In this document: piece after piece, positions 10,206 through 21,884 of the stretch | Position numbering within the stretch: position 1 is the stretch's first letter | How the letters are laid out: the number at the start of each line of letters is the position of its first letter | Assembly: GCA_001661245.1 (NCBI GenBank) | Contig: KV454017.1 | Coordinates: 240,847-304,079 of the forward strand | DNA length: 63,233 bases | Source of the DNA: Pachysolen tannophilus NRRL Y-2460 | Lineage: Eukaryota > Ascomycota > Pichiomycetes > Alaninales > Pachysolenaceae | Direction of reading: 5' to 3' | The notes under the pieces: generated by a model | The model's database searches: none | What the model was told of the DNA's origin: nothing | The model's input: only the letters and a program-made list of their open reading frames with translations | Translations under genes and position numbers: made by a program

Positions 10206-11033
10206 TTAAAATAAAATACCTTTATCAATAGCGTCTTTACGTTCTTGCCAAACAGTCTTACCAGTACAACTGCAAACTTCCTTATCATTTTGCCAGATAC
10301 CAGCACTTCTTGCAATGACACCAGCTAAAGAATCCGGAGCAACTTTATCTTTTAATTGTGAAACTATAACAGACCTACCAATCAAATCATCAATTTTCAT
10401 TGAAGCAATTACAAAATGTTGACCACTTGCCAAATCAGGCAAATCACTTTGTTCATTTACTTCAATTGGTGAAATATCATAAATTGATTTACCAGTACTT
10501 AAAGCACCTTGAGATAAATTACCATTAGATCTAATACTTGGATAATATATACCTTTAGTAACACCATTCATTGTTAAATCAATTAAACATTGCTTATCAT
10601 TAAGTGAAACAATTCTTGCTAAACCTCTAACTGGATTGAGTCGATCTTTTTCATCAAAAGATTCTAAAATACAAACTGCAGCAGAATTTGGCCTTCCAGT
10701 TCCTCTTATAATAGCATCTTTACCAGTAGATTGAATTGCTTTGACAATTCTAGAAGGTGGTACACTTCCTTCAACAGATAAAGTTTGACTCTTTAAATCT
10801 ATATCAAACTTGGAAATACCATCAATCTCCTTAAGAGCATTTCTCACACTAGTAACACATGAATCGCAATGTAACGGAACAGCATAAACACTCTAAACTC
10901 AAATCATTTTATACAAAAATGTTAGTTTCTAGGTCCACACCAAAAATAAAAAAAGCCCAAAAAAAAAGAACAAAAAAGGAGATTCATTCCATTTACTCAC
11001 CTCAAAAGTTGAAATCGGATTATCTTGTGTCAT
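10206..11033 (-). CDS. CCS1: Copper chaperone for superoxide dismutase, with one intron
   Basis: The spliced product has 239 residues and matches Ccs1, which loads copper into Sod1 and forms its disulfide in cytosol and mitochondrial intermembrane space. Exon 1 (11001-11033) encodes MTQDNPISTFE and exon 2 (10206-10892) continues SVYAVPLHCDSC. Domain I keeps the CxxC copper site in HCDSCV. KDAIIRGTGRPNSAAV links to the SOD-like domain II, which lacks a full metal site as in other Ccs1 proteins. Domain III has the CxC motif (CSCTGKTVWQERKDAI) near the C-terminus. Without the intron the reading frame has no ATG before the metal-binding motif, so the intron is needed. In S. cerevisiae CCS1 (YMR038C) lies next to MSN2, also in this window. 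Confidence 0.94.
10893..11000 (-). other. CCS1: CCS1 intron
   Basis: A 108-base intron with donor GTGAGT at 10995-11000, a branch-site candidate AACTAAC about 30 bases before the acceptor, and acceptor TTTAG ending at 10893. Removing it joins codon GAG to AGT in phase 0 and restores the conserved Ccs1 N-terminus. Confidence 0.85.
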
Positions 11034-11723
11034 CTTTAAATCAATCAAAAATAAATTCAACCAACAAACAACAAATTTACAAATATTAAATATATTACTA
11101 ATATACTTTATCCAGGTGGGTTTCCACAGCTTTTAAAAACAATATGTCCTGAAAAATAAAAGGTAGTGCACAAAAACACAAACAAAGAATGTCACATGAC
11201 TCTTTACATAGACAATATTAATTGATTCAATCAATCATATTGATTGATTGATAGGAACAAGAGAAGAGGTTTGATTAGTTCCAACTGGGTGGAGTCCAGT
11301 TTTTCTGAAAGATCAGTGGTGGTATATTTCGCGAGAGAAAAGAAGTTGAAATCGTTAGTTGTGGAAACGTACTTTTTTGGGCTATATACATCCATCATAG
11401 TTGGCATTTTTTTTTTTTTTCTTTTTTTTTTTTTAATTGGTTTCCTTCAAGTCAAGTTGAAAAAAGTGTTCAGTTATATTTTTTAACAGATACTAGCTTA
11501 GGGTGGTATTTTTATTTCCACTTTCTCAATTGATATGGATATGATTGATTTGCATCCATCAATTCTCTAATTTTTTTAATTTATATCAATAATATTTATT
11601 TATCTCTTTTTGGATCTGTTTTTTTGGTCTTGCGAAAAATTTCCGTTTTCCAATTTTTCATAAATACCTGCCTGATAAAAATCTTTAATTTTATTTTACA
11701 ATTATTTGTTTTAAAATGATGAT
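11034..11723. promoter_or_regulatory. Divergent promoter region of CCS1 and IMP2
   Basis: About 690 bases. TCACATGA near 11191 is a bHLH-like E-box (CACATG core). A perfect inverted repeat AATCAATCA-TAT-TGATTGATT spans 11229-11249. An 80-codon plus-strand ORF from about 11244 ends in homopolymer-encoded Phe runs and does not look coding. Confidence 0.45.
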
Positions 11724-12278
11724 ATGATAATGTTTTCTGAAAAGACAGTACAAACACTTCGATTTACTTTGAAAACCTCATTAATTTTTTTAACTTGGGT
11801 TCCTGTGATATATACTTTTAACGAACATGTTTGTTATATAAGTAAAGTTGAAGGTTCTTCAATGAAACCAACTTTTAATCCATCAAGTACAAAATCAGAT
11901 TTTGTTTTACTTTGGAAATGGAATTTAAAACCAAATTTAAATATAAATGATGTTATATTGTTAAGATCACCTATAAATCCAGAAAAAATTTACGCAAAGA
12001 GAATAAAAGGTTTACAAGGTGATAAAATACAAACACGATACCCTTACCCTAAACAATCTGTATTAATTCCTAGAAATCATTTATGGGTTGAAGGTGATAA
12101 TATTCATTCAATAGATAGTAATAATTTTGGGCCAGTGTCCAATGGTTTGGTAATAGGTAAAGCATGTTATATAATTTTCCCATTTAGTAGGTTTGGCCCA
12201 ATACCTGATGGTGGAAGAGAATGTAGAGAATCAAAATTGAGAAATTTTAATCAAGATAAAGAATCACAAGTAGTTTAG
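11724..12278 (+). CDS. IMP2: Mitochondrial inner membrane peptidase subunit 2
   Basis: A 184-residue type I signal-peptidase-like protease of the Imp2 family. It cleaves sorting signals of intermembrane-space proteins such as cytochrome c1 as part of the Imp1/Imp2/Som1 complex. A hydrophobic anchor spans about residues 13-31. The catalytic Ser46 lies in EGSSMKPTF and the general-base Lys92 in IYAKRIKGLQGD. The later box HLWVEGDNIHSIDSNNFGPV is also conserved. The length equals that of known Imp2 proteins. The ATG at 11724 is followed two codons later by another ATG; either could be used. In S. cerevisiae IMP2 (YMR035W) neighbours MIH1 (YMR036C) in the same relative orientation as here. Confidence 0.93.
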   Translation: MIMFSEKTVQTLRFTLKTSLIFLTWVPVIYTFNEHVCYISKVEGSSMKPTFNPSSTKSDFVLLWKWNLKPNLNINDVILLRSPINPEKIYAKRIKGLQGDKIQTRYPYPKQSVLIPRNHLWVEGDNIHSIDSNNFGPVSNGLVIGKACYIIFPFSRFGPIPDGGRECRESKLRNFNQDKESQVV

Positions 12279-12558
12279 TACTTTTTTTTGCTTTTCTTTC
12301 TTTTTTTTTTTTACCTTGTGTTTATTTTATTTTCCATATTTATGTATAATAGATTAATGATAAGTTTTTAATGGATAAAAAGCGAAATGTAAAATGGTAT
12401 TAAATAAAGCAGTAATGCAAAATAATTAACAATTATTTTTGGAAAAAATCTAAATATTAAGACAGCTTGTAAAATGCTATTCGTAAATTCATGACAAGAA
12501 TTAAAGGAGTAACTGAAAAAAAAAAAAAAAAAAGATAAAAAATCAGGAATTTCAAAAA

Positions 12559-14901
12559 TTAGGGATTTGTTGGATTGAATTTGTAATTAGGTTGAGTCAA
12601 AGATCTCATCAAAGAAGGTTTTGAACTCTTTTGCTTTTTATGTGAAATAATAATGTTCTCTTTGGATTTTTCAATTATACCAATCTTATCTTGTGCGGCA
12701 CCGCTTTTAACAATTTTATTTCCATCATAAATATTATTTTTTGGCAGTGGGAACCTAAAACCAAAATCTAATTTTGGTGGGAATTGTTGCCCTTGTTGTT
12801 GTTGTTGTTGTTGCTCTTCTAAAAATTCACTCAAACTACTTGTTGACATTCTATTTTCAAAAAATGAAGATTCATCATTAATATTACGTTTTCCTGAGAA
12901 GAAAGAAGTAATTCCTCCTTCAGAAGCAGTTACCATATCAGACATCAGAGAATCTAAACTATCTCTATTACTGATACTCATACTATCATTAAATATAGAA
13001 AAACTACTACTGCTATGTCTTGATGAATAAGAAGAAGTTTTTGCTGAATGCATTTTAGAACCAAAAGTACCAAATAATGACTGTGAACTCCCCAACTTTG
13101 GTCTTGGTGATATTGATGAATTTGTTTTCAATTGCTTCACACTATTAGAAAAAGATCGATTATGAGTTGTCAGTAATGAAGGAATTAAAGAATGAAATGA
13201 TTTAGCTTTTTGTAAAGATTTTGAAGAACTCCTTAATTTTGCATCTCTTCTAAATCTGCTTAGTTCTCTTTCACATGTAACTTGATGTTTAGAATCATTC
13301 ATTTCAACATAATATTTTGGGAAACATCTATGTGATTGTAAATCGAAAAAATTCTTATAGCCTCCTTCCAAAATTAAAATGTCTGGGTAACAAAGATTGG
13401 GGTAATTATCTTTGTTTAAAATTCTATCCGTTTTTCTTAAATGATTTGCAATTAACGGTCCTCTGTAAGAACTAAATTCACAATGGAAAATCACTAATTT
13501 ATTATTAGGTTTAGAAATTATTCCCAGTTGCAGAAGTTTTTCTTCACTTAAGAAAAAAGATTCCAAGTCTGCTTGAGAAGATATATTGATAGCTCCTTCA
13601 ATATGACCACCATTAAATTCATATTCAAACCTGCAATCCACTATGAAAACCTCATCAAAATATACTTTATATTCACCATCTAATATTTTTACAAATTGAT
13701 CCACATCAATTCTGGGTAACAAATCACTTTTCACATGAAAGGTCTTAATTGCAGTTGAAGAAAGAGTTGAGTTTCCTCTTAAAGAATTTTCAAAACAAGA
13801 ATTCTTATTATTATTGTTGTTATTTTGATTAAGAGTATTGTTATTATTAATATTATTATTAATATTATTACTATTATTATTATCATTAGCAGAACCAAAA
13901 CAAAGTTCTTGAGGATTTTGAAACATTGATTGTGTTCTTCTAACTTTCAATCTACTTCCTCCTTTTTTTATCGAAGTTCTTTGTTGTAATGGAGAACCAT
14001 TTTCTTGTTTTAAAGGTGATGTTTCTTCATTAGAAGAGTTTTTATCATGTTTTGGTGAAACCGATGGGAAAGGATTAATTTTGTTGGGCACTGGAGAAGG
14101 AACACAAAATGAATCCAAATTATTATCAAGAGTAACAAATGAAGGAGTAGATGAAGAAGAAATTGAATGAGAACGGGCCGCATAAAATAATGAACCATTT
14201 ATTAAAGAAGCATTTCTATGATTTAGTCCAGAACCATCTCTTCTTATCAGTTTCCTTTGAGCAAGACTGAATTTTGTCTTTGATGAAGAAATTGTTGAAA
14301 TATTTGAAGTAATAGACCCTAAAGAAGTTGTTGTAGCATTTGAATTAGTATGCAAGTGGAAACTTGACAGTGGTGAAACATTTGAACTAGCTGATGAACA
14401 TGAGGGAGAATTTTGTAATGATGTACAATTCAAACTTGACGCCGACGATAAATTTTGCTGGTTAGTCAACAAACTCAATGGCGGTCTAAAAACCGTAGTT
14501 TTATCACTTTGAGTTGAAAATGAATCTAAACTCAGTTGCAGAACATTTTTGCTTCTGTCTGGTGAAACTTTTTTAGGAACCAAAAGGTTTTCAGAATGTC
14601 TAAAAGCAAAAAGCAAAAAGCAGAGAAAAAAAAAAAAGAGTTAATAAACAAGAACGAGAAATTTCAATTTCCTTTTTTGAGAACAAGAAGCTAGCTCTCT
14701 TTATACTCACTTTTCTATATGGAAATTCTCCGATAATTGATCGGCTAATATTGTGGTTGGGGAATCTATCAATGGACTCAATTGTCTTTTGAACGAAGTG
14801 ATGCTGAGATACGGTAAATCATGTCTAGTTTTCCTCTTTGAATTTATATTCTTCAAAAAAGGTGACGATGATGGGTTTAACGATGCATTACCATCGTCCA
14901 T
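12559..14901 (-). CDS. MIH1: CDC25-family phosphatase MIH1, with one intron
   Basis: The spliced product has 743 residues. It is the Cdc25-type phosphatase that removes the inhibitory tyrosine phosphate from the mitotic CDK. Exon 1 (14711-14901) starts at the ATG at 14901 and encodes about 64 residues; exon 2 is 12559-14599. The long N-terminal half is Ser/Asn-rich and probably disordered. The rhodanese-like catalytic domain has VDCRFEYEFNGGHIEGAINI and the CX5R loop HCEFSSYRGPLIANHLR at about residue 437. LILEGGYKNFF follows, typical of Mih1. The tail is Ser-rich with a short Gln tract. MIH1 lies beside MSN2 in S. cerevisiae, as here. Confidence 0.93.
14600..14710 (-). other. MIH1: MIH1 intron
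   Basis: A 111-base intron with donor GTGAGTA at 14704-14710, branch-site candidate TATTAAC, and acceptor CTTTTAG ending at 14600. It splits a Lys codon (AA|A) and joins the exon-1 frame to the HSENLLVP reading of exon 2. Confidence 0.8.
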
Positions 14902-17446
14902 TTTCAAAAAAAAAAAAAAAAAAAACTAAACTAACTAACTAACCGCTCTACAGTATAGTATTTAGTGTTTTCTATTAAGCGCCAAACTCTTTGACTAAAC
15001 AACTTTTCTTTTTTTTTTTTTTTTTGTTTTGTTTTGTAATTCCAACAGCGTTTAAATTATGTTGTTAAGGAAAAATGAACTTAGATATATAAAAACTTTA
15101 AAAAAAAAAAGAAAGAAAGGAAGAACGAAAGAAAGGAAAAAAAAAAAACGTTAAACGGAAAAAGTTCATGTAACGTTAAGGCAGCATTGAAATTTCTTGA
15201 GCATATATATTTCCGGCAGAATATTGTAAACTCTAAGGTATCAAACAAAGTAATAGAGTAATAACAGTATTAAAAAGAAAAATAAGTATTTAAAAAAAAA
15301 ATAAAAATAAAATAAAAATAAAAAATAAAAGTAAAAATAAAAATAAATACAAATAGTGTTTACATGTAAGATGGGATGTAATCTGTACGCATAGCGGGAA
15401 GAGCAGCTTCTAGCGCACTTATTCAAGCTTCTTTCCAGCAATGTGAACATTTATAAGTTTCCGAAATAGGAAGTTACCTGTGCAACTAGTGGCAGCTTTA
15501 CGTTTAAAAATTGTGCATATTGTCTTAGAAACGGAAGATATTTGATCTTGGAAGTGGCAGAGTTGAGCAGAAAAAAAGCATTAGGTACTTGCAGCAACAT
15601 ACAGCAGCTTGTATAGAAATAAAAAAAGAAAAAAGAATCGAGTAAACTGTTGATTTTTAAAATGAGATTTCATGAGTGTGAACTTTGGACCTAAAACCTA
15701 AAGAGTTCAAAGTAAACTATAGAAATACAATTTAAAAGAAGGAAAAAAAAAAAAAAAAACATTTTCAATGGTTTGTAAATGGAGTTGTCTTTTGTCATTT
15801 TGTCATCCTGCAATCCGGGTTTTTTTCTTTTTCCTTTTTTGATTATGCAAGATTTCGGTTATATATTGGTTTACATGGTAACACATAACAAAATTATGTG
15901 CGGAATTTTTTTTTTTTTTTTTTATATTTTTGTTTTTTTTTTGTGCAAGTTTGAATATTTACAAATTACCGGATTTGATAAATTGTTCAAGTATACGAAC
16001 AAAAACACCAATAATCATCTAGCATAAAATCCTCATACATGTGTTCATATGTATGTGAAGTTTCTTCAATTGTAAGTCAAAGTCAATTAAAGGGAGCTTT
16101 TTCTAAGGAAAAAAAAAAAAACATAATAAAAGAAAGTATAGCGGTAATTAATCGAGTGGTTAGTGGTGAGTGGTTTTTAAGGTTTTTTTTTTTTTCACTT
16201 TCAATTTAATCCCTGGGCTATATGAAAACGTACAAGGCATTCAAAAGATGTAAATCGACGGTATATTACTTTAACTTGTTTAATTGTTTGGATTGGGGTG
16301 TGTTCATAGTTTTCCTATCATAGTTTTCCTATCATATTTTACCGATCTAAAACTTATTTATAGTTTATTCTTCTTTGTTTTTTTTCCAGTAAAAGAAAAA
16401 TTAAAAAATTTAGTAGTATGGTAAAGCCTTTCTTGTATAAAGGTGCTTACTAACGGCTGAATGCCGAATGCCAATTGATAACTAGTGCAAGATGCTTTTC
16501 AAAAAAAAGAAAACAAAAAAACCAAAAAAAAACAAATCAAAATCGAAAAAAAAAAGAAAAAAATTAAAACAAGCTATTGTTTTTCATGCGGAGTGTTTAA
16601 ATTTTTTTATTATTGATTTTGTACTTTGTAATTGTTTTATTTCTTTTTGGGACTCAATCTAGTTCAATTGAGTTCAATCATGGTAGATAATTAATTGCAT
16701 AGCGCCAGGTCCAAAAAGAAAAAAGAAAAAAAAAATTAAATTAAATTAAAGACTGTTTCGGGACTCCTGTAGAGTACCTTATTTTAACAAACTAAAATTT
16801 TCCGTTAAAAATATCTAGTAAGTTTTTCTTTCTTTATCTTTTGGTGACTTTCAATGAATGATCCTTAAAACGGAGATCAAATTGGAACTTTGGAAGTTTG
16901 AAACTTTGAAATTTATTAGAATATTGATCATCAGCACGAAAAAAAAAATAACAGAGCTTGCGGTTTTCAGCCATCTTGTTATACCGTATATCCCTTTGCT
17001 TGGTTTTCATCTTGGCAGTGCGATTTATTTATATGATTAGGATTTACGCTTGGCCAAATAATCAACCATTGTTACTATTTACCTGATCTGAAACAAGTTC
17101 AAAAAGTCTTTCAGTTTTTCAATTTTGCACAATATACAACAACATCTCTTTAACTATTACTACATTTGTTTTCTATTTTCAAAACAAAAATGCATTCTTT
17201 CTACTTCTCATAATTACTTCAAAATATTTTCTAAAAAATGTGATAAAAAAAAAATAAAATAAAATAAAATAAAAAAAGTACAAGCGTTATAACGCACTTA
17301 AAAACAGTGAATAATAATAATAGTAATAATATTAATAATGAAAAAATTAAATTTGAACACAATTATTAAAAGTTGAAGAAAAAAAAAAAAAAGTTTAAGC
17401 CAAAATTAATATAGTAAAAAAGTAAAGTGAGAAAAATGTAAATAAA
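14902..17446. other. 2.5-kb gene-free region upstream of MIH1
   Basis: This region lies between the MIH1 start and the 3' end of the MSN2/4-type gene. It has many A/T homopolymers and only short, low-complexity ORFs rich in Phe and Tyr. A 14-base unit is repeated in tandem (CATAGTTTTCCTAT twice, about 16307-16334). A less AT-rich part spans about 15360-15560. I checked for tRNA B-box sequences and saw none. It could hold a non-coding RNA, an origin or simply a long promoter; nothing in it is diagnostic. Confidence 0.35.
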
Positions 17447-19513
17447 TTAAGCTGTAGTAGTTCTCATCAGTCTCTCATGAACTTTAATGTGCTGGGACAA
17501 ATTATCTGATCTAGCAAATTTCTTTTCACATAAATGGCAACCGTAAGGTCTAATATCTGTATGGCATGATCTAACATGTCTTTTCAAGTGTTCTAATCTT
17601 CTGAAGGAACCAGTACATTGGCTACAATCAAAATTCTTTGTCCTTTCGTTGTACTGGTATCTATAGTCGATAGTTGGTGCATCAATGGTAATTCTGCTTC
17701 TTCTCGAATTTTGTCCCATACGAGGCCTGTAATCAGGATCTGAATTCAAGTTGCTACCACTATTTGCAAACCTTGTTCTCAAGCTTATTCTTGGAGTAGC
17801 GCCAGCGCTACTAACAGTACTACCAGTAGTTGAATTGGTAGGTTTAATAGAAGTAGATGAAGAAATTTTAAAATTTTTAGAAGTTTTCTTCTTCCCCAAA
17901 CGTTTTGAAGATTGTTTTGACATTTTAGCCTTTTTAGCCCTTCTTAAAGCTTTTGCATTCCTGGAAACAGAAGTTTCTGGAGATAAGTTTTTAGCAACAC
18001 CAATATCTTCAGAATCTGAACTAAAACCTTGAGATTTTTCACGTTTGAAATGATGATCAAAATCTTTATATTCATCATCATCATCATCTTCTTCTTCTTC
18101 TTCTTCTTCATCGAACTCATCAGTATTTCCATCAACTGTAGAGTCTGTGGAAGTTCTCTTTTTCCTTTCAGCAATTGTTTCAATGAAACCATATTTTTTT
18201 GCAAAACTAAGATTTGAATTTCCATCATCCATATTTTTAATATTACTTCCACTAAAATGATTGTTATTAGATCCAATTTCAAAATTAGAACCATGGTCTC
18301 CAGGATTTAATGTTGAGTCATCCGAGACACAAGATTGATTTGAAGTATCCAATGTTGCCTCTGAATAATAATTCAATGAATTGCGAGAATAAATTCCAGA
18401 CCTCGGAAGTTTTGGTGAACTTGTAACAATATTAACATCATCCACATTAGAGTAATCACTGAAATCAACCATTGGTTCAGTGGTAAGGTGAACCGAATTG
18501 ATATTATTATTTTTATCACCATTGTTATTAATAGAATTATTAATTGTAGCATTGTTATGGAGATGGTAATTACCATCATTGGTGGTAATACTAGAGGTGT
18601 TGTAGATACCATTAGCATCAGTGGGTGAAATGGAAGTTGCATTTGAACAAGGAGGTGGGGTTTCCATATTATCATATGCAGATGACAACGAGAAATATGA
18701 TTCTTTAAAAGGATTAAATTTTGTTGGATCATCAACCAACATCAATGAAGGAAGCATGTTAATTTGTTGTTGCTGTTGTTGTTGTTGTTGGTGTTGCTGT
18801 TGTTGGTGTTGCTGCTGCTGTGTTTGATGTTGCTGTGTTTGCTGTTGGTGCTGCTGCTGCTGCTGCTGCTGATGATGTTGTTGTTGTTGTTGTTGTTGGT
18901 GTTGGTGCTGTTGCTGTTGCTGTTGCTGAGAACTGTTATAGTTTTGAATTGACTGGTCATCGTAGAGGGCTTTCATAATTGTATCCTCTTCCATTACAAC
19001 GTTCCGACCACCAATCTGATTAGAAAAATTACCAACGTTACCATTTACATCGGCGAAACCGAAAGAAGCAGTTGGGTCCAGCAGATGCACGTCCATAAAT
19101 TGAGCTGAAGAATTTAAATTCTCATAAGTACCACTAGCATTACTTGTATTTATAGAATCGAACAAAGGATTACCACTACCACCATCACGGACAATACTAA
19201 CAGCATTAAAATGACAACCATCTTCCAATTTCTCATGATTAGGTCTAACCAAAATGTCATCCATAGAGCACACACTAGAAGTCCTTGAAACATCATCCGT
19301 CGAGAACAACGAAGATGATGACGACGTATTAATTGTCCTTTGTCTAATATGGGTGCTGTTTGTTTCATCAACAAAAGTGTTCCTATTATGTTGCGGGAAA
19401 ACTTTGAAATTTATGCCCTTGTTTTGCTCAACTGGTACTGAAGAATCCAACTGAATTTTTTGATCCTGGAAAAATGACAGGTTCATATAATCGTTGATAT
19501 TTATAGCATTCAT
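17447..19513 (-). CDS. MSN2: MSN2/MSN4-type C2H2 zinc-finger stress transcription factor
   Basis: A 688-residue activator ending in two C2H2 fingers: FDCSQCTGSFRRLEHLKRH and, after the linker CHTDIRPYG, CHLCEKKFARSDNLSQH. This pair is the Msn2/Msn4 type that reads the stress element AGGGG. A Gln/His tract (about residues 194-250) is encoded by mixed CAA/CAG/CAT codons. An Asn-rich middle, an acidic Glu/Asp run and a Lys-rich stretch (RRAKKAKMSKQSSKR), a likely nuclear localisation signal, follow. RKKRTS and SRRSRIT near the fingers look like PKA sites, matching the known PKA control of Msn2 nuclear entry. Com2 is a related alternative, but the position beside MIH1, CCS1 and EIS1 fits the MSN2/MSN4 locus. 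Confidence 0.85.
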   Translation of the reverse strand: MNAININDYMNLSFFQDQKIQLDSSVPVEQNKGINFKVFPQHNRNTFVDETNSTHIRQRTINTSSSSSLFSTDDVSRTSSVCSMDDILVRPNHEKLEDGCHFNAVSIVRDGGSGNPLFDSINTSNASGTYENLNSSAQFMDVHLLDPTASFGFADVNGNVGNFSNQIGGRNVVMEEDTIMKALYDDQSIQNYNSSQQQQQQQHQHQQQQQQQHHQQQQQQQHQQQTQQHQTQQQQHQQQQHQQQQQQQQQINMLPSLMLVDDPTKFNPFKESYFSLSSAYDNMETPPPCSNATSISPTDANGIYNTSSITTNDGNYHLHNNATINNSINNNGDKNNNINSVHLTTEPMVDFSDYSNVDDVNIVTSSPKLPRSGIYSRNSLNYYSEATLDTSNQSCVSDDSTLNPGDHGSNFEIGSNNNHFSGSNIKNMDDGNSNLSFAKKYGFIETIAERKKRTSTDSTVDGNTDEFDEEEEEEEDDDDDEYKDFDHHFKREKSQGFSSDSEDIGVAKNLSPETSVSRNAKALRRAKKAKMSKQSSKRLGKKKTSKNFKISSSTSIKPTNSTTGSTVSSAGATPRISLRTRFANSGSNLNSDPDYRPRMGQNSRRSRITIDAPTIDYRYQYNERTKNFDCSQCTGSFRRLEHLKRHVRSCHTDIRPYGCHLCEKKFARSDNLSQHIKVHERLMRTTTA
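18762..18931 (-). repeat. Gln/His-coding trinucleotide repeat in the MSN2/4-type gene
   Basis: About 170 bases of CAA/CAG/CAC/CAT codons coding a Gln tract broken by His and a few Thr residues. Codons are mixed, which slows slippage, yet length probably varies between strains. Confidence 0.8.
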
Positions 19514-19795
19514 TGTTGTTATCTTGTTTCAAAAAAGTCTCAGAATGAAAAATGAAAATAAAAAAATAAAAATAAAAAAAAAAATAGAAAAAAAAAAAGT
19601 TCTTTGTTATTAAAAATAAAATTGAAAATGTCTTGTTAGCAAAAACGAAGCAAAAACAAAAAACCAAATGAAAGCTGCTATTATAATGGTTATTTATTAT
19701 CAAGTCTTATTATGAGTTAAAAATAAAAAAAGTTATAGAATATTCAGCAACAGTGTCGTAGCTGCTTCTTTGAATTTCTCTTGTGTATATATATG

Positions 19796-19831
<36 letters not shown>

Positions 19832-21884
19832 TAAATATATATGTACACAATTAAGGGGACAATGAATGAATATTTAATTTATACAATTATAATTATAAAC
19901 CTTTGTTTAAAAAAAAAGTTCTTTTGTCTTCTTATATATGGCAATATATATGTGACAATATTTATATATATATATATAGCTATATATATATACTTATGTT
20001 GTAATATATTGTTATAATGTTATATATATTTAACAACAAATATACGTATATTTCCACAAATATTAAGGTGACATATCAAATATTTATTATCAAGATGAAC
20101 TTCGCATTAAATCTGCATTAAAATTACCCTTCAGTTACGTAAAAACAAAGAAAATAAAGCAGAAAAAAAGATAATTAAGAATTAGATAAATCAAACTAAA
20201 AACTAAACTTTAACTTTACGACTGCGGATCTAAACCAGCAGGTAAGATCCATGGAAACTGTCGGACTATATCGATTAATCGTTTCTTGTTTTCTGATCGA
20301 AACCCACAGTTTAATATATAGAGGTGCATGCATACATAGATTTGAGTTTTGGTTAATCTTACCTTACTGTGCCGTTTAACGTTTGTTTTTCTTAATATTA
20401 TACAGTGTATTCTGCCACAAGATAGGGTGTTTGTACGTGCAAATATGATCTGGTTTTTTTGGTTTTTTTTTTTTTTTTTTTTTTTTTTTCTCGCATTTAC
20501 GTAATCTAAATTGTAATATAAGAAAGAACAATAGCATGGCAATAGAATATAGCAATAGCATGGCATCTTTTTACAATTTTTAGAATTTTGTTTTGCCGTT
20601 TAAAAAAAAAAAAAAAAAAAACAAAAACCTTTTTATCCTAAAGAAAGCATGATTTATAGTTACCTCATTGTTGTGCATTTGATAACAAAGGCTAGGCATT
20701 ACACAAACACCCCAAGTTTAAAATAAAATAGAAAAAAAAAAACAAAGAAAAAAAAATAAAATAAAAAAAAAAATCTTCGTTGATAAGGTCTTGAGGTCGT
20801 TATAATAGCGGTAGCCGATCCGAAAAATAAAAAGTATATGAAAAATTGGTCTTTGTTAGCCTAAATTCATTTAACATATAATCTGCAGCGACAGCTCTTG
20901 ATACTTTTACTACTTCTATTACCACTACTACTATTAGTATTACTATTACTATTACTTCTACTACTATTATTAAGGATTTACATTATTTGAATAGTGAAAT
21001 AATGTCAAGGTAAGGCTAATTACAAAGATTAAGGAATGTGCTTTAATGCTAGTAATTTGGAAAAAAAATTTTTTCTTTTTTTTTTTTTTTTTGTCTTAAT
21101 TTATTTACCTAAAACTCAATTGTCCCCAGACCAAATTTTTTTTATAAATTGTTGGGAAGCAAAACTAAAAATTATATTTAGTTTTTAAAGTCCGTATAAG
21201 CTAAAGAGCTAAGCTAAAGAGCTAAGCTCATCGCGAGCGAGGAAAAAACAAACAAAACAAACAAAATAAAAAAAAAAAAAAAAACCACAAACTTAAAAAC
21301 GGTCGTATACTTTTTTAAAAAAAATTACGGATTAGGAAATAGTCGAATTTCCTAAATAGTACGCCTAATTAATTACAGATTTAGACAAAAGAAAAAAAAA
21401 AAAAAAAAAAAAAAAGAAAAATTTAAAAAAATTTAAAGGGTTTCTGCCAATTGAAATTTATGCTCAACGGGCTATTAAGGCAAGTAATATTTGTTAATTT
21501 ACGCATAATTACCGAAATAAAAGAAACAGAAGCTTCCCTAAAAGGATACTACAGTAATATAGCACCTCTTTTTTTTTTTTTTACTTCTTAATTTAATTTA
21601 AATAGTTAATTAAAAAGCAACTTATAATTTTTAAATTTTAAATAAAAAAAAAAAGTAAGAAAGAAATCAATTGATTATCTTTATTATTGATTAGTTTTTA
21701 TTTATTAGAAAATAATTAACTCTTTTTTTTTTTTTTTTTCTTGTTTCTTTTCTATTATTCTTTTTTATTTCTTGTATATTGTCTTTTTAGAGGTCTTTAT
21801 CATTATCGGTATTATCATTTATTTTTAGAACGTGAGGTTTTTTTTTTATTTTTTATTTTTTTTTTAATTTCTTAAGTTTATAAA
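19514..21884. promoter_or_regulatory. 2.4-kb divergent intergenic region between the MSN2/4-type gene and EIS1
   Basis: It contains long (TA)n blocks (about 19791-19833 and 19961-19992, the second a perfect palindrome centred on AGCT). One AGGGG stress element lies at 19854-19858. ACT/ATT trinucleotide repeats span about 20905-20973, and GCTAAAGAGCTAA is duplicated near 21198-21229. There are poly-A/T runs throughout. No gene is seen. The length fits a heavily regulated promoter, or a long 5' leader for either gene. Confidence 0.4.

Noticed and set aside
15241-17040. Three ORFs of 60-82 codons in the MIH1-MSN2 gap
   Set aside because: Phe/Tyr/Lys-rich products of T and A runs; nothing suggests coding.
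18373-18960. Several open frames on both strands across the MSN2/4-type Gln/Asn tracts
   Set aside because: Homo-oligomer frames (Leu, Cys, Ser, Asn runs) caused by trinucleotide repeats in the real gene.
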